A stretch of DNA of 64,000 nucleotides, from contig NC_080043.1 of the NCBI RefSeq assembly GCF_012489685.1, forward strand, positions 45,461,127 through 45,525,126, read 5' to 3'. Shown piece after piece: positions 1 through 11,884 of the stretch (within the stretch, counting starts at the first letter, position 1; each line of letters begins with the position of its first letter). The notes under the pieces were generated by a model. The model worked only from the letters and a program-made list of their open reading frames with translations. It was not told where the DNA came from and searched no databases. The position numbers were made by a program, and so were the translations under genes. This stretch comes from Lotus japonicus. Taxonomy: Eukaryota > Streptophyta > Magnoliopsida > Fabales > Fabaceae.

Positions 1-3000
1 GATGCAAAAAGCAACTTATCGGGTAAAATAGTTTTATACCGACTATGCATTAGTTGCCAAAAATACAAGGAGACCTCTTTATAGTTTTGGAATTCTTTCG
101 CCAAAACATATCTATTAATTCACGGAGAATGACACCGGAAAAATCAGATTCGCGAAACTTTCATTTTACCGCGTTTTGCCAACCTCTATATATAGCCAAG
201 AAATGAGAAAAAACAAATATCTTACCCATTTCATCCAAGGAGGCCGCGAGTTTGAGAGGAGAGGAGGAGAAGAAGATTTTGTTCAATCCTTGCTTGATCG
301 TTGATTAATCAGTTGCTGCTTCAAGGTTTCGAGGTATAGTCGCTAATCCTTACCTCTGATCGCTTTTTCCATAGCTTTTCTGTAGAGTTTTCTGAGCGGA
401 TAGTTTATGGGTTTTTGCAAAACTATCCTGAATCTTTCATTTCTGATTCTAAACCTCTTCTATATGTGCCCAAGATCACTTCTGCCGGGTTAGATTTTCC
501 GTTATGTCGCCGGAATTCCGCCGGAATCAATTTGAACCTAAAATACCCATTTTTGGAGTTTTTGGTGTAAAGCTTCAACCTTTAGGCTGAAAACTATCGC
601 CTTAGCTTAGTGCTAGTAGGATTAGTTGTCATAAACGTCGTTGGTGACGTCCCTGCAAAATTTTATTTTTGGGATTTCAGTTTTGAAATTTCTAAGTTAA
701 AAATCATGACCAAAATACCCCTGCGACAGTTTTTGATCCGATAATTTTTCCGAGTTCAGAATACCCTTAGTTACGGCTTATGAAAGCATAGGAACCAAGT
801 TTGATCGAAGAAAAATCGAACCCCACAATTAACCAAAGTGGCCGAGCCCTATAGGGGGGAGGAGGAAAATTTCCTTTTCCGAAAACTTGTCCTTTCGCGC
901 TAGATTATCGTACCTCGGAGTATGTATTGCTTCGTGTAACCTTAGTAAGTATTGATAGTTTAGTTTCCGATAGATTCTGATAGTATTTCTGTGGTTTTGC
1001 TCTAAAGGTGATTTTGAGGAATTCCCTGAGGAACAAGGCTTTGAGTGCGAGGAAGCACTAGTTGATCATTCTGGAGAACTTTCAGGTGAGGGCTTCTCAC
1101 TGAATCTCTAGTTAATGCTTAGGGTCGATGTTTCGACATTGTTTACTGTTTATGCACTGGATTGTGTGTGATTGGAAAATGTTTTCTGAGGCTTCGGCAG
1201 ACAATGTAGATGATTCATCTACTGAATGTTTTTGAGATTGACTTACATGCTATGTGCTATGTGGGTAATCTAGGATGTGTGGTGCATGCTTTATATGCTA
1301 AGTGCTAAGTGTTAATGTTGAGATTTCTTGATATATGACATGTTGTTGATTGTGATGATTTAAATATGCTTTACACTGGAAATCTGAGATTCTGAATGGT
1401 GAGAATAGCGGGCAGGTCATGCCGATTTTATTTTGAGAGTTTTGAGAAAGTTTGATAGGACGAATGAGATTCGGGCCTTGTATAGGGTTTATGGATCGAG
1501 ACATTCTCTGGAGTCATTTGGGGATTCGAAGATCCCGAGAACTTATAGGATTCGCGATAAGACTAAAGGGATAATTATTTTGTAAAGAAAACTCATAAGA
1601 CATTAAACAACCTCTAAATCTTTAAGTAATGGTATAAATCTCGAAAGGAGGCTTTGGATGCAAATCATAGTTTTGGAAAACGAGAATTGTCGTCGGATCC
1701 AAGTGTTGAGTCTGTTGTTGATGTGCTGTTGGAGCAGCGTTTGTTGTTGTGCTATTGGAGCAGCGTTGGTTGTTGTGCTGTTGGAGCAGCGATGTTGTTG
1801 GGCTATCCTGGGGATAAGTCCGGGAAACCGTTAGTTTCCGAGAGTATGATACTCTGTGCTCGCTGAGCAGTTGTGACCATCGGATTGAGATGAGTCGGAT
1901 GATTTGGAGATCATCGTGGGTTAAGTGTTGGCGTGAAGTGTGTCTTTTGTCGCAGAATCGACTTTCCCTTAGGGTAAGCTTTTAGAAACTTTAATTTACC
2001 TAGAACACGTGGCGACGTGTCGAGTGAGATCGGAGACGTTGGTTGACTAATCATCCTGCATTCATGCAACATTAATGGGGTATTAACACAGGACGTACTC
2101 TGGACCTCGTCGGATTCCAAAATGGTCGTAAGACCCGGATTTCCGTGAAAGAGCGTCTGTAGACGTCTCTTGTAGCAGACCGAAATGGCAGACCTACGGG
2201 TTACGGCTGATCTGACTACCGTTGTCGTTGGAGTAAGAGGCACGCGGGCCGAAATGGTCCCACCGTGGCTGGTGCTAGGGCTGATCCGTTGATGTCCATC
2301 CGTTCCGGATTGCATATTGGTTGACTGGGTTAACCTGCATACATATCATGCAACATGCATACTAATTTAGTTGTTGAGTGTGATTGGTAATTGATAAACC
2401 TATTTGGAACATGCTAATTTCTATTATTGCGTTTATGTTATTGTGGAACATGCAACCCTAGGAATGACATCTCTAGCTATAAGCCTAAGTGGCTATCTAT
2501 TACTTGTACCTATTGGGTTTATTATCTACATAGTTCTTTAGAGTTGACCCTCGCGTCTTCTGTGTGTGTTTTGGCGGACAACGCCTTTTGTCAGATGAAT
2601 ATTGCGGATTGGTTCACCATGGTCCACCCTTCGGGGGGGATTAGGTATGAGATGATCGATCAGGACGACCCCGGGTAGTGGGTGGTTGACCCCGCGAGCC
2701 ATCGAGCGACGTATTCGGGGCGCATCATGGAGGATCACGTGGATAGCGGAGGACTTCTGAGGTCAGGAGTGTTGAGGCGATGCTCTATCAGCTTCAACTT
2801 GCCACCGGGCGTTCACTGTGGACCAGGACTTGGAGGACCACCACCACCACCATTGTCTTCAGACGAGGAGGATCCCTCAGAGGAGATTCCAGTGGGAGTG
2901 CCTTCGGCAGGGTCTAGTGCACCCACCGTTGCGATCATCGATGATCAGGGTTCGGGCCCTAAGCCCGTGAGTCCAGCATCGGAGCGCACTGCGGTTGCGA

Positions 3001-3563
3001 GGGGAGGACGGATAGGGTTAGTAGACTTGGTCGTTCTGGATTCTGATTCAGACGACGATCATGCTAGCACATAGTTTTGAGTGTTGGTATGAGCTCCTCG
3101 AGTTAGGATTAGTGTAGGAGTAGAGTTTTAGCTCTGACAGTCTTGCTTCATTTGTTACTTAGGGGACAGGGTAGATCCGCCTATAGCTTTTTGTGTGATT
3201 TCCTTACGGGAATCACAGAGAGTTGGTTGGACTTAGGAAGTCTTATTTTCAGGCCATTGGGTCAGCTGATTCTCAGTTTTGAGGGATAGTGTTGCGGGCA
3301 CTTCACCTTTTCATTTGGTTTGTATATATTGCCTACGGGCGTTGCACTTTTCTTTCCGTCACTGGAGGTTACTCGTGACGAGGTTGCTACTACAGCGGGG
3401 GCTGTTTATATATTGTATATTAGTTCGGATTTTTGTTATTGTTGGGTTTTATTTAATTCCGTCTTGTCTTAGTTATTATTATAAAAAAAAAGTATATTCA
3501 CGTTTTTCCGCATTAAGTTTATTTTGGTTACTAAAGTGACGCCACCGAAATCGGGGTGTTACA
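1..3563 (+). mobile_element. Family-G long LTR, 5' end cut by window edge
   Basis: This is a sense-oriented copy of the 3.8-4.2 kb LTR that recurs through the window. Its right end is the family terminus AAATCGGGGTGTTACA, preceded by GTTACTAAAGTGACGCC. The first few hundred bases of the LTR lie outside the window, because complete copies start TGTAAGACCC before the stretch seen at position 1. It is followed directly by TCGGCCGACATTGG, which is the interior of another related LTR, so it looks inserted there with a probable TSD TCGGC; the left flank needed to prove this is missing. It carries the LTR-borne ORF at 2595-3074. Whether it is a solo LTR or part of a larger element cannot be decided. 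Confidence 0.8.
2595..3074 (+). pseudogene. LTR-borne small acidic-tailed ORF, one nonsense codon
   Basis: The frame opens at an ATG preceded by TTTTGTCAG, as in the copies at 59350 and 63180. It encodes a DWFTMV.PSGG start, a WVVDP....A.YSGR.ME.H.D segment, an NLPPGVHCG motif, a run of prolines, an acidic stretch (SSDEEDPSEE) and a C-terminal VVLDSDSDDDH tail. A TAG at 2676-2678, just before the WVVDP tryptophan, interrupts it. The other copies have a sense codon there (SW or AW), so the stop is a private mutation. I recognise no named domain. The low-complexity acidic tail and lack of any visible catalytic motif suggest a binding or accessory role, but no function can be assigned. Confidence 0.6.
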
Positions 3564-3648
3564 TCGGCCGACATTGGTGATTGAGATTTATTTATCGCTT
3601 TTGATTTGCCATTGATTGATTCATATGTTGTACTTGCTAAATGGATAA
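3564..3648 (+). mobile_element. Interior fragment of older LTR (copy A), left piece
   Basis: This 85-bp piece matches 11925-12000 almost exactly (CCGACATTGGTGATTG and onward). It continues at 7473 once the solo LTR 3649-7467 and its TSD are removed. It is part of an older relative of the family-G LTR in plus orientation. Confidence 0.7.
3644..3648. repeat. TSD GATAA, left (partner 7468-7472)
   Basis: Five-base direct repeat bounding solo LTR S1. The unoccupied site reads AAATGGATAATCATAGG in the related copy near 12000, confirming the duplication. Confidence 0.92.
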
Positions 3649-6600
3649 TGTAACACCCCGATTTCGGTGGCGTCACTTTAGTAACCAAAATAAACTTAAT
3701 GCGGAAAAACGTAAATATTTTTTTTTCGATAATAACTATGACTGAAATAAATAAAACCCAAATGCGAAAGGCAACAAAACTAATACACAATACATATAAC
3801 ATCCCCCGCTATAAGTAGCAACCTCGTCACGAGTAACCTCTAGTGACGGAAAGTAGAAAAGTGTAACGCCCGTAGGCAAAATGTACAATCCCCAAAATGA
3901 TAGGTCAAGTGTCAGCAACACAAGCCCTCCAAAAATAAGAATAAGTCAGAGTTAGGGCACTAACACCCAACCTTAGTAGACTCTAAACACCCATCCCCCA
4001 TACTTCCATCATCGACTCTCATCTGGTCATGCATGAAGTCCGGGTCCACGTCAAAGGCTCAGTAGTAGTCATTTCGCTCCGGGTCTTCCCCGAATGACGA
4101 AGAATCACGAAAGAATCCATCGACGACATCTGACAAAAAGGGCATACATAGCCCCCCAAACACAGGTAGCACGCGCAAGGGTCAACTTACGGAATATAGT
4201 ATAGGGAATACAAGACAACAGGTAAAGTATAAGGGGTATAGATATATATGTTATATATATACATATAAGTTCTGCATTGTCTACCCTAAGGTTTAAACAT
4301 AGCATGTTATCAACACTATTGTACAATTCCATCATCAAAGCACATAACGATATCTATCAACATCTACTCATCAAAACACATAACGATGTTTATCAACATC
4401 AACTCATTAAAACACATAACGATACAATTAGAGTGCATGATATGCCAATGCAACGTCAATCTCGACGATTCCGGAAAGAGTAGGCTGGGCACGTTTGAGT
4501 CGGTCCTAACACTGGCATTGTGTCGACCATAACCCCCGAGTGTCACTTACAACCTTGACATAGCCGGATCAGTCCTAACCCTGCGGGTCGACTTTTCCCT
4601 CCGCTATGCCCGACAATCAACAGGTCGATCCTAACCTCACGGTCGATCATATCCCCCGTCGATGTCCGAATTACCCGAAGGTATAAACTGTACCCGAAGG
4701 TATAAACTGTACCCGAAGGCATAAACTGTACCCGAAGGCATAAACTGTACCCGAAGGTATAAACTGTACCCGAAGGCATAAACTGTACCCGAAGGCATAA
4801 ACTGTACCCGAAGGTATAAACTGTACCCGAAGGCATAAACTGTACCCGAAGGCATAAACTGTACCCGAAGGTATAAACTGTACCCGAAGGCATAAACTGT
4901 ACCCGAAGGCATAAACTATACCCGAAGGTATAAACTGTACCCGAAGGCATAAACTGTACCCGAAGGTATAAACTGTACCCGAAGGCATAAACTGTACCCG
5001 AAGGTATAAACTGTGCCCGAAGGCATAAACTGTACCCGAAGGTATAAACTTAACTCATGATGATTCCTCGAATCATCCGACTCATCTCCATCCGATGGTC
5101 AAAAACTGCTCAGCGAGCAAAGAGTATCGACATACTCGAAAACTATCAGTCTCCCGGCTTATCCCTCGGATAGCGCAACGACATGACTGCTCCCACAGCA
5201 CAAGAGTATCAACACACTCAAAACTTCTCAACTTTCTCAACACTTGGATCCGACGACACTTCTTGTTTTCCACAACTAAGATTTGCATCCAAAGCTTCCT
5301 TTCGAGGTTAACGCCATTACTTAAAGATTTAGAGGTTGTTTAATGTCTTATGAGTTTTCTTTTCAAAATAATATCCTTTTAGTCTTATCGCAAATCCTAT
5401 AAGTTCTCGGGATCTCCAAATCCCCAAATGACTCCAGAGAATGTCTCGATCCATAAACATCATAACAAGGCCCGAATCTCATTCGTCCTATCAAGCTTCC
5501 TCCAAAACTCTCAAAATAAAATCGGCATAACCTGCCCGCTATCCTCACCATTCAGAATCTCATTTTCTAGCGCAAAGCATATTTAAATCATCACAATCAA
5601 CTACATGTCATATATCCATAAATCTCATCATAAACACTTAACACTTAGCGTATAAAGCATGCACCACACATCCTAGATTACCCACATAGCACAATAGCAT
5701 GTAATTCACTCTCAAAAACATTCAGTAGATGAATCATCTACATTGTCAGCCGAAGCCTCAGAAAACATTTACCAGTCAAACACAAACAAGTGCATAAACA
5801 ATAAATCAAGTCGAATTCATCGACACCTAAAGCATTAACTAGCAAGGTAAGTTGCCCTTACCTCTAGTTATTCCAGCGTTCTCCTCAAACGTTCCTTCAC
5901 AATGAGCTCCTTGATCTTCAGGAAATTCTTCAAAATAACCTTTAAAGTAAAACCACAGAATTCTATCAAAATCTATCGGAAACTAAGCTATCAATGCTCA
6001 CTAAGGTTACACGAAGTAGTTCATACTCCGAGGTACGATAATCTAGCGCGAAAGGACAAGTTTTCGGAAAAGGAATTTTCCCCCTCCTCCTCTATAGGGC
6101 TCGGCCACTTTTCACAATTGTGGGGCTCGATTTTTCTTCGATCAAACTTGGTTCCTATGCTTTCATTAGCCGTAACTAGGGGTATTCTGAACTCGGAAAA
6201 ATTATCGGATCAAAAACTGTCGCAGGGGTATTTTGGTCATGATTTTTAACTTAGAAATTTCAAAACTGAAATCCCAAAAACCAAATTTTGCAGGGACGTT
6301 ACTAACGGCGTTTATGACAACTAATCCTACTAACACTAAGCTAAGGCGATAGTTTTTAGCCTAAAGGTTGAAGCTTTACCTCAAAAACTCCAAAAATGGG
6401 TATTTAAGGCTAAAATTGATTCCGGCGGAATTCCGGCGACATAACGGAAAATCTAATCCGGCAGAAGTGATCTTGGGCACATATAGAAGAGGTTTAGAAT
6501 CAGAAATGAAAGATTCAGGATAGTTTTGCAAAAACCCATAAACTATCCGCTCAGAAAACTCTACAGAAAAGCTATGGAAAAAGCGATCAGAGGTAAGGAT

Positions 6601-7467
6601 TAGCGACTATACCTCGAAGCCTTGAAATAGCAACTGATTGATCGACGATCAAGCAAACGATGAAGAAAATCTTCTCTTCTCCCTCCCTTGTAGAACTCGC
6701 GGCCTTGATGAAGAAAATGGAGGAAAATTTGAGTTTTTCTTCCTTTCTTTGCTATATATAAAGGTTGGAAATTCGCGGGAAAATGAAAGTTTCGCGAATC
6801 TGATTTTTCCGGCGTCATACTCCGTGAATTAATAGATATGTTTTGGCAAAAGAATTCCAAAACTAAAATGAGGTCTCTTTGTATTTTTGGCAACTAAAGC
6901 ATAGTCGGTATAAAACTATTTTACCCGATAAGTTGCTTTTTGCATCGAATGTCGGAATGGAAAACTTCCTTCGGAAGAAGGATTGAAATCATCAAGAGAA
7001 ATGGGTGTACGCGTGTAGAATATTCATTTGAAGCTCTGAATAGAAAAAGTCTTCATCGTCGAGAAATTCTAGGGTTTTGAAATACCAGGGATTCGGTTTC
7101 GGCAAACTTCCGATGATTGGAATCGGACGTTCGTAGATCCTAGAGTTTCGCCTCGAAACGATTGTGATATATGGAAAAAGAGAAGTTCTAACATTTCTCT
7201 GAAGATTTTTGGAATTAACTTCCGTCGTGCCTAAAAGTGAAAATTAGCTATATACTAGGGTTTCTGACCTAGGTTTAAGCGTAAAACGATCGTGCTATAA
7301 CTTTTATCGACTTCGATACGATCCTTTGACTTTTCCTGAACTTTCTCCTTCATAAATTTATTTCATTTGGTAAACTCTTGTTCAGGTTTCCTTTCACGAT
7401 ACATCAAGCCTAATCGTAAATGGAAATCTCTTCCACTTATTCTAAGCTTAAAAACTTGGGTCTTACA
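3649..7467 (-). mobile_element. Solo LTR, family G (S1), 3.8 kb
   Basis: Read on the plus strand it begins TGTAACACCCCGATTTCGG and ends CTTGGGTCTTACA, so the sense direction is minus. It is flanked by a perfect 5-bp duplication GATAA at 3644-3648 and 7468-7472. Removing it restores a sequence seen uninterrupted at 11993-12010. TG...CA ends with a 5-bp TSD and no internal region define a solo LTR, the product of recombination between two LTRs. It contains the 19-bp minisatellite at 4673-5050, and an AT-rich TATATA stretch (about 4233-4268) upstream in the sense direction of a decayed ORF region. Confidence 0.93.
4673..5050 (-). repeat. 19-bp LTR minisatellite, about 20 copies
   Basis: The tandem unit is CCCGAAGGYATAAACTGTA, 19 bp, with the variable base T or C giving GGTATAAA or GGCATAAA. 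About 20 copies fill 378 bp inside solo LTR S1. Because 19 is not a multiple of 3 and the unit lacks stops on the minus strand, all three minus frames stay open and give a 19-residue periodic peptide. These frames are a by-product of the repeat and are not called as genes. A related array sits at the same place in the solo LTR at 27312. Confidence 0.95.
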
Positions 7468-7472
7468 GATAA

Positions 7473-8180
7473 TCATAGGCTATGTGAATACTTGTGCACA
7501 TGATTTGCTGGATTATGTTGATTATACTGTGCAATTATATTGATATTTGTGGAACGTCAGAGTGTGGGGAAACAGGTAGTTATGCCATACTTAAGATGAG
7601 AATTTGGGAAAAAGTTTGATGGGACGAACAAAGGATCGGAACCTTATTATTTTAGTGGATCGAGACCTTCTCTGGGAGTCACTTGGGATGATGGGATCTT
7701 TTAAACTCATAAGATTAGAGACAAACATAAATAAAAACTAATTTTCAAGGAAAATTCATAATTTACTAAACAACATCTGAACCTTTTAAATAATGATAAC
7801 AATCTCAGATAAAAGCTTAGGGCTTGGATACTAGTTTTGAAAAATGAGAAGTGTCGCCAAATCCAAGTTTTGGGGAAACTAGTAAGTTTCTGAGTATGTT
7901 TATACTCTTTCGCTCGTTGAGCAGTTTTTGACCATCGAAATTTGATGAGTCAGATGACTCAAGAAGTCATCAAGGGTGATTGCACTATTTTTATATTTAT
8001 CTATGTTTTGTCGCAGAATCGACATTTACCTTAGGGTACAGTAGAGCCAATAAACTCTAACACTTTTGTTGATTAAGCATGTTTTGGTCTATGACCACAG
8101 TATACCTCCGGGTACAGTATGCCTTCGGGTAAAGTAGAGACAGTATACCTTCCGGTACAGTATGCCTTCGGGTACCGTAG
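7473..8180 (+). mobile_element. Older LTR (copy A), right piece
   Basis: Continues 3564-3648 after removal of S1. It is a diverged duplicate of 12002-12627. Relative to this copy, the one at 12002 lacks about 80 bp around 12260. It ends with a short degenerate array of the CCTTCGGGTACAGTAT motif, the sense-strand equivalent of the 19-bp minisatellite, and is cut at 8180 by the next LTR. Confidence 0.75.
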
Positions 8181-11100
8181 TGTAACACCCCGATTTCGGT
8201 GGCGTCACTTTAGTAACCGAAAGTAAACTTAATGCGGAAAAACGTGAATATATTTTTTTTTTTGATAATAACTAAGACAAGACTGAAATAGATAAAACCC
8301 AAAAGCGAAAAACAACAGAACTAATGTACAATATATAATACAGTCCCCGCTGTAAGTAACAACCTCGTCACAAGTAACCTCCAGTGACGGAAAAAAAAGT
8401 GTAGCGCCCGAAGGCAATATGTACAGACTGAAAGTAAAGGTGAAGTGTCCGCAACACCATCCCTCAAACAGAGAATGAGTCAGCCTAGATGGCCTAAAAC
8501 AAGACCTCCTAAGTCCAACCAACTCCCTGTGATTCCCGTAAAGATACCACACAAAAAGCTATCGGTGGGAAACTACCCTGTTCCCAAAGGAACAAATGAT
8601 GTTCCGAGCTAGGACTCTACTCCTACACTAATCCCATCTCGAGGAGCTCACACTAACACTCAATCCTACATGCTAGCATGATCGTCGTCCGAATTCGAAA
8701 TCCAGAACGACCTAGTCTACATACACCATCTGTCCTCCTCTCGCTACCGCGATGCTCTCCTGTTCCAGCATCTCAACTCTAGTTCCCCCCGAAGGGTGAA
8801 CCATCATGATCTAGTCCGCCAAAGACATCTGACAAAGGGCGTTTGTCCGCCAAAGCACACACAGAAGACGCGAGGGTCAACTCCAAAGAATTATGTAAAT
8901 AATAACATCGATAGATACAGATAATAGAATAGCCACTTAGGCTTATAGCTAGGGATAACATCCTAGGGTTACATAATCCATAACGAACATAAATGACAAT
9001 AAAAACACTTAGCATGTTCCAAATAGGATTAACAAATAACAATCACATTCGACAACTAAGTCAGTATGCATGTTGCATGAAATGATATGCAGGTTAACCC
9101 AGTCAACCAATATGCAATCCGGAACGGATGGACATCAACGGATCAGCCCTAGCACCAGCCACAATGGGACCATTTCGGCCCGCGTGCCTCTTACTCCAAC
9201 ATCAGCGGTAGTCAGATCAGCCGTAACCCGTAGGTCTGCCATTTCGGTCTGCTACAAGAGACGTCTACAGACGCTCTTTCACGGAAATCCGGGTCTTATG
9301 ACCATTTTGGAATCCGACGAGGTCCAGAGTACGTCCTGTGTTAATACCCCATTAATGTTGCATGAATGCAGGATGATTAGTCAAACAACGTCTCCGAATC
9401 TCACTCGACACGTCGCCACGTGTTCTAGCTAAATTAAAGTCTCTAAAAGCTTACCCTAAGGTAAAGTCGATTCTGCGACAAAAGACACTTCTTCACAACA
9501 ACACATAACCCACGATGATATCCAAATCATCCGACTCATCTCAATCCGATGGTCACAACTGCTCAACGAGCATAGAGTATTACACTCTCGGAAACTAACG
9601 GTTTCCCGGACTTATCCCCAGGATAGCCCAACAACGCATAGCTGCTCCAACAGCACAAGAGCATCAACATACTCAACACTTCTCAGCTTCCTCAACGATT
9701 GGATCCGACGACACTTCTCGTTTTCCAAAGACTAAGATTTGCATTCGAAGCTTCCTTTCGAGTTTATTATCTTTATTTAAAGATTTAGAGGTTGTTTAAT
9801 GTCTTATGAGTTTTCTTTACAAAATACTATCCTTTTAGTCTTATCGCAAACCCTATAAGTTCTCGGGATCTCCAAATCCCCAAATGACTCCAGAGAATGT
9901 CTCGATCCATAAACATCATAACAAGGCCCGAATCTCATTCGTCCTATCAAGCTTTCTCAAAACTCTCAAAATAAAATCGGCATGACCTGCCCGCTATTCT
10001 CACCATTCAGAAACTCAGATTTCATTGCAAAAGCATAAATAACTCAGCACAATCAATCAACATGTCATATATCAACATATTAAGCAATAACCACATAGCA
10101 CTTAGCATATAAGCATGCACCACACATCCTAAGGTACCCACTTAGCACATAGCATGTAAGTCAATCATCAAAAACATAGTAGTAGATGCATCATCTACAT
10201 TGTCAGCCGAAGCCTCAGAAAACATTTTTCCAATCAAACACAAACAAGTGCATAAACAGTAAATCAATGTCGAAAGCATCGACCCTAAGCATTAACTAGA
10301 GATTCAGTGAGATGCCCTCACCTGTAGATTCTCCAGGACGATCTCCTAACACTTGTTCACAATCAAAGGCTTGCTCCTCTGGGAATTCCTCAAAATCACC
10401 TTTAGAGTAAAACCACAGAAATACTATCAGAATCTATCGAAAACTAAGCTATCGATACTTATTAAGGTTACTCGAAGTAATCTATACTCTAAGGTACGAT
10501 AATCTAGCGCGAAAGACAAGTTTTCGGAAAAGGAAATTTCCTCCTCCCCCTTTAATAGGTTCGGCCACTTTAGGTAATTAGGAGACTCGATTTTTCTTCG
10601 ATCAAACTTGGTTCCTATACTATCATTAGCCGTAACTAAGGGTATTCTGAACTCGGAAAAATTATCGGATCAAAAACTGTCGCAGGGGTATTTTGGTCAT
10701 GATTTTTAACTTAGAAATTTCAAAACTGAAATCCCAAAAACCAAATTTGACAGGGACGTTACTAACGATGTTTATGACAACTAATCCTACTAGCACTAAG
10801 CTAAGGCGATAGTTTTCAGCCTAAAGGTTGAAGCTTTACTCCAAAAACTCCAAAAATGGGTATTTTAGGCTAAAATTGATTCCGGCGGAATTCCGGCGAC
10901 ATAACGGAAAATCTAATCCGGCAGAAGTGATCTTGGGCATATAAGGAAGAGGTTTAGAATCAGAAATGAAAGATTCAGGATAGTTTTGCAAAAACCCATA
11001 AACTATCAGCTCAGAAAAGCCTACAGAAAAGCTATGGAAAAAGCGATCAGAGGTAAGGATTAGCGACTATACCTCGAAGCCTTGAAGTAGCAACTGATTG

Positions 11101-11884
11101 ATCGACGATCAAGCAAACGATGAAGAAAAACTCTTCTTCCTTCTTCCTTGTTCTTGGCCGCGGTTTTGGGAGAGAAAATGGAGGAGAATTTGTGTTTTTC
11201 TTCCTTTCTTTGCTATATATAAAGGTTGGAAATTCGCGGGAAAATGAAAGTTTCGCGAATCTGATTTTTCCGGCGTCATTCTCCGTGAATTCTAAGATAT
11301 GTTTTGGCAAAAGAATTCCAAAACTAAAAAGATGTCTCCTTGTATTTTTGGCAACTAATGCATAGTCGGTGTAAAACTATTTTACCCGATAAGTTGCTTT
11401 TTGCATCGAATGTTGGAATGGAAAACTTCCTTCTGAAGAAAGATTGAAATCATCAAGAGAAATGGGTGTACGCGTGTAGAATCTTCATTTGAAGCTCTGA
11501 ATAGAAAAAGTCTTCATTGTCGGTTGGTTCTAGGGTTTTGAAATACCAGGGATTCGGTTTTGGCAAACTTCCGATGATTGGAATCGGACGTTCGTAGATC
11601 CTAGAGTTTCGCCTCGAAACGATTTTGATATATGGAAAAAGAGAAGTTCTAACATTTCTCTAAAGATTTTTGGACTAAAATCCTACAGTGTTCCAAGGGT
11701 GGAACATAGTGTTATTTCCTAAGATTCTTGTTCTAGGTTTTAAAGTGAATATTAGTCGTGCTATAACCTAAATCGACTTCGATACAATCCTCAGACTTTT
11801 CCTGAACTTTCTCCTTCATATATTTATTTCATTTAATAAACTTTTGTTCAGGTTTCCCTTCGCATTACATCAACCCTAATCGTG
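8181..11884 (-). mobile_element. Family-G LTR, minus orientation, sense 5' end missing
   Basis: Begins TGTAACACCCCGATTTCGG at 8181, directly after CGTAG. It follows the family layout in reverse up to CATCAACCCTAATCG near 11883. Complete copies continue about 50 bp further to CTTGGGTCTTACA; here the sequence switches to AATAAGACGTGTG and then to a plus-oriented LTR. The sense start and right-hand TSD are therefore lost and the junction is a rearrangement. It carries an internally deleted copy of the LTR-borne ORF (8666-8828). Confidence 0.8.
8666..8828 (-). pseudogene. Deleted remnant of LTR-borne ORF
   Basis: The start context (TTTGTCAGATG), the MVHPSGGTR segment and the end (IAVARGG, VVLDF) are recognisable. 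The central WVVDP to acidic-linker portion is deleted and in-frame stops are present. The solo LTR at 27312 shows the same deletion joint, so the two LTRs share an ancestor that had already lost the middle of the ORF. Confidence 0.55.

Noticed and set aside
4543..4988. Three overlapping minus-strand frames of 91-135 aa with a 19-residue repeat
   Set aside because: They exist only because the 19-bp tandem unit lacks stops in every frame. Codons and starts are not independent of the repeat. The same applies to 28574-29140 and 40559-41125.
4673..5050. CRISPR-like array
   Set aside because: Contiguous 19-bp tandem units without unique spacers, within a plant LTR; a minisatellite.
5902..6249. Recurrent short plus-strand frames starting MSSLIFRKFFK (5902, 29971, 41956)
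   Set aside because: They recur because the LTR copies are homologous. They are antisense to the LTR, end at different places in each copy and do not show codon-like conservation.
3649..7467. DNA transposon with terminal inverted repeats (TGTAA...TTACA)
   Set aside because: The inverted match is only the short LTR-type end, the TSD is 5 bp, and the same unit shows LTR-like U3/promoter layout. Solo LTR explains it better.
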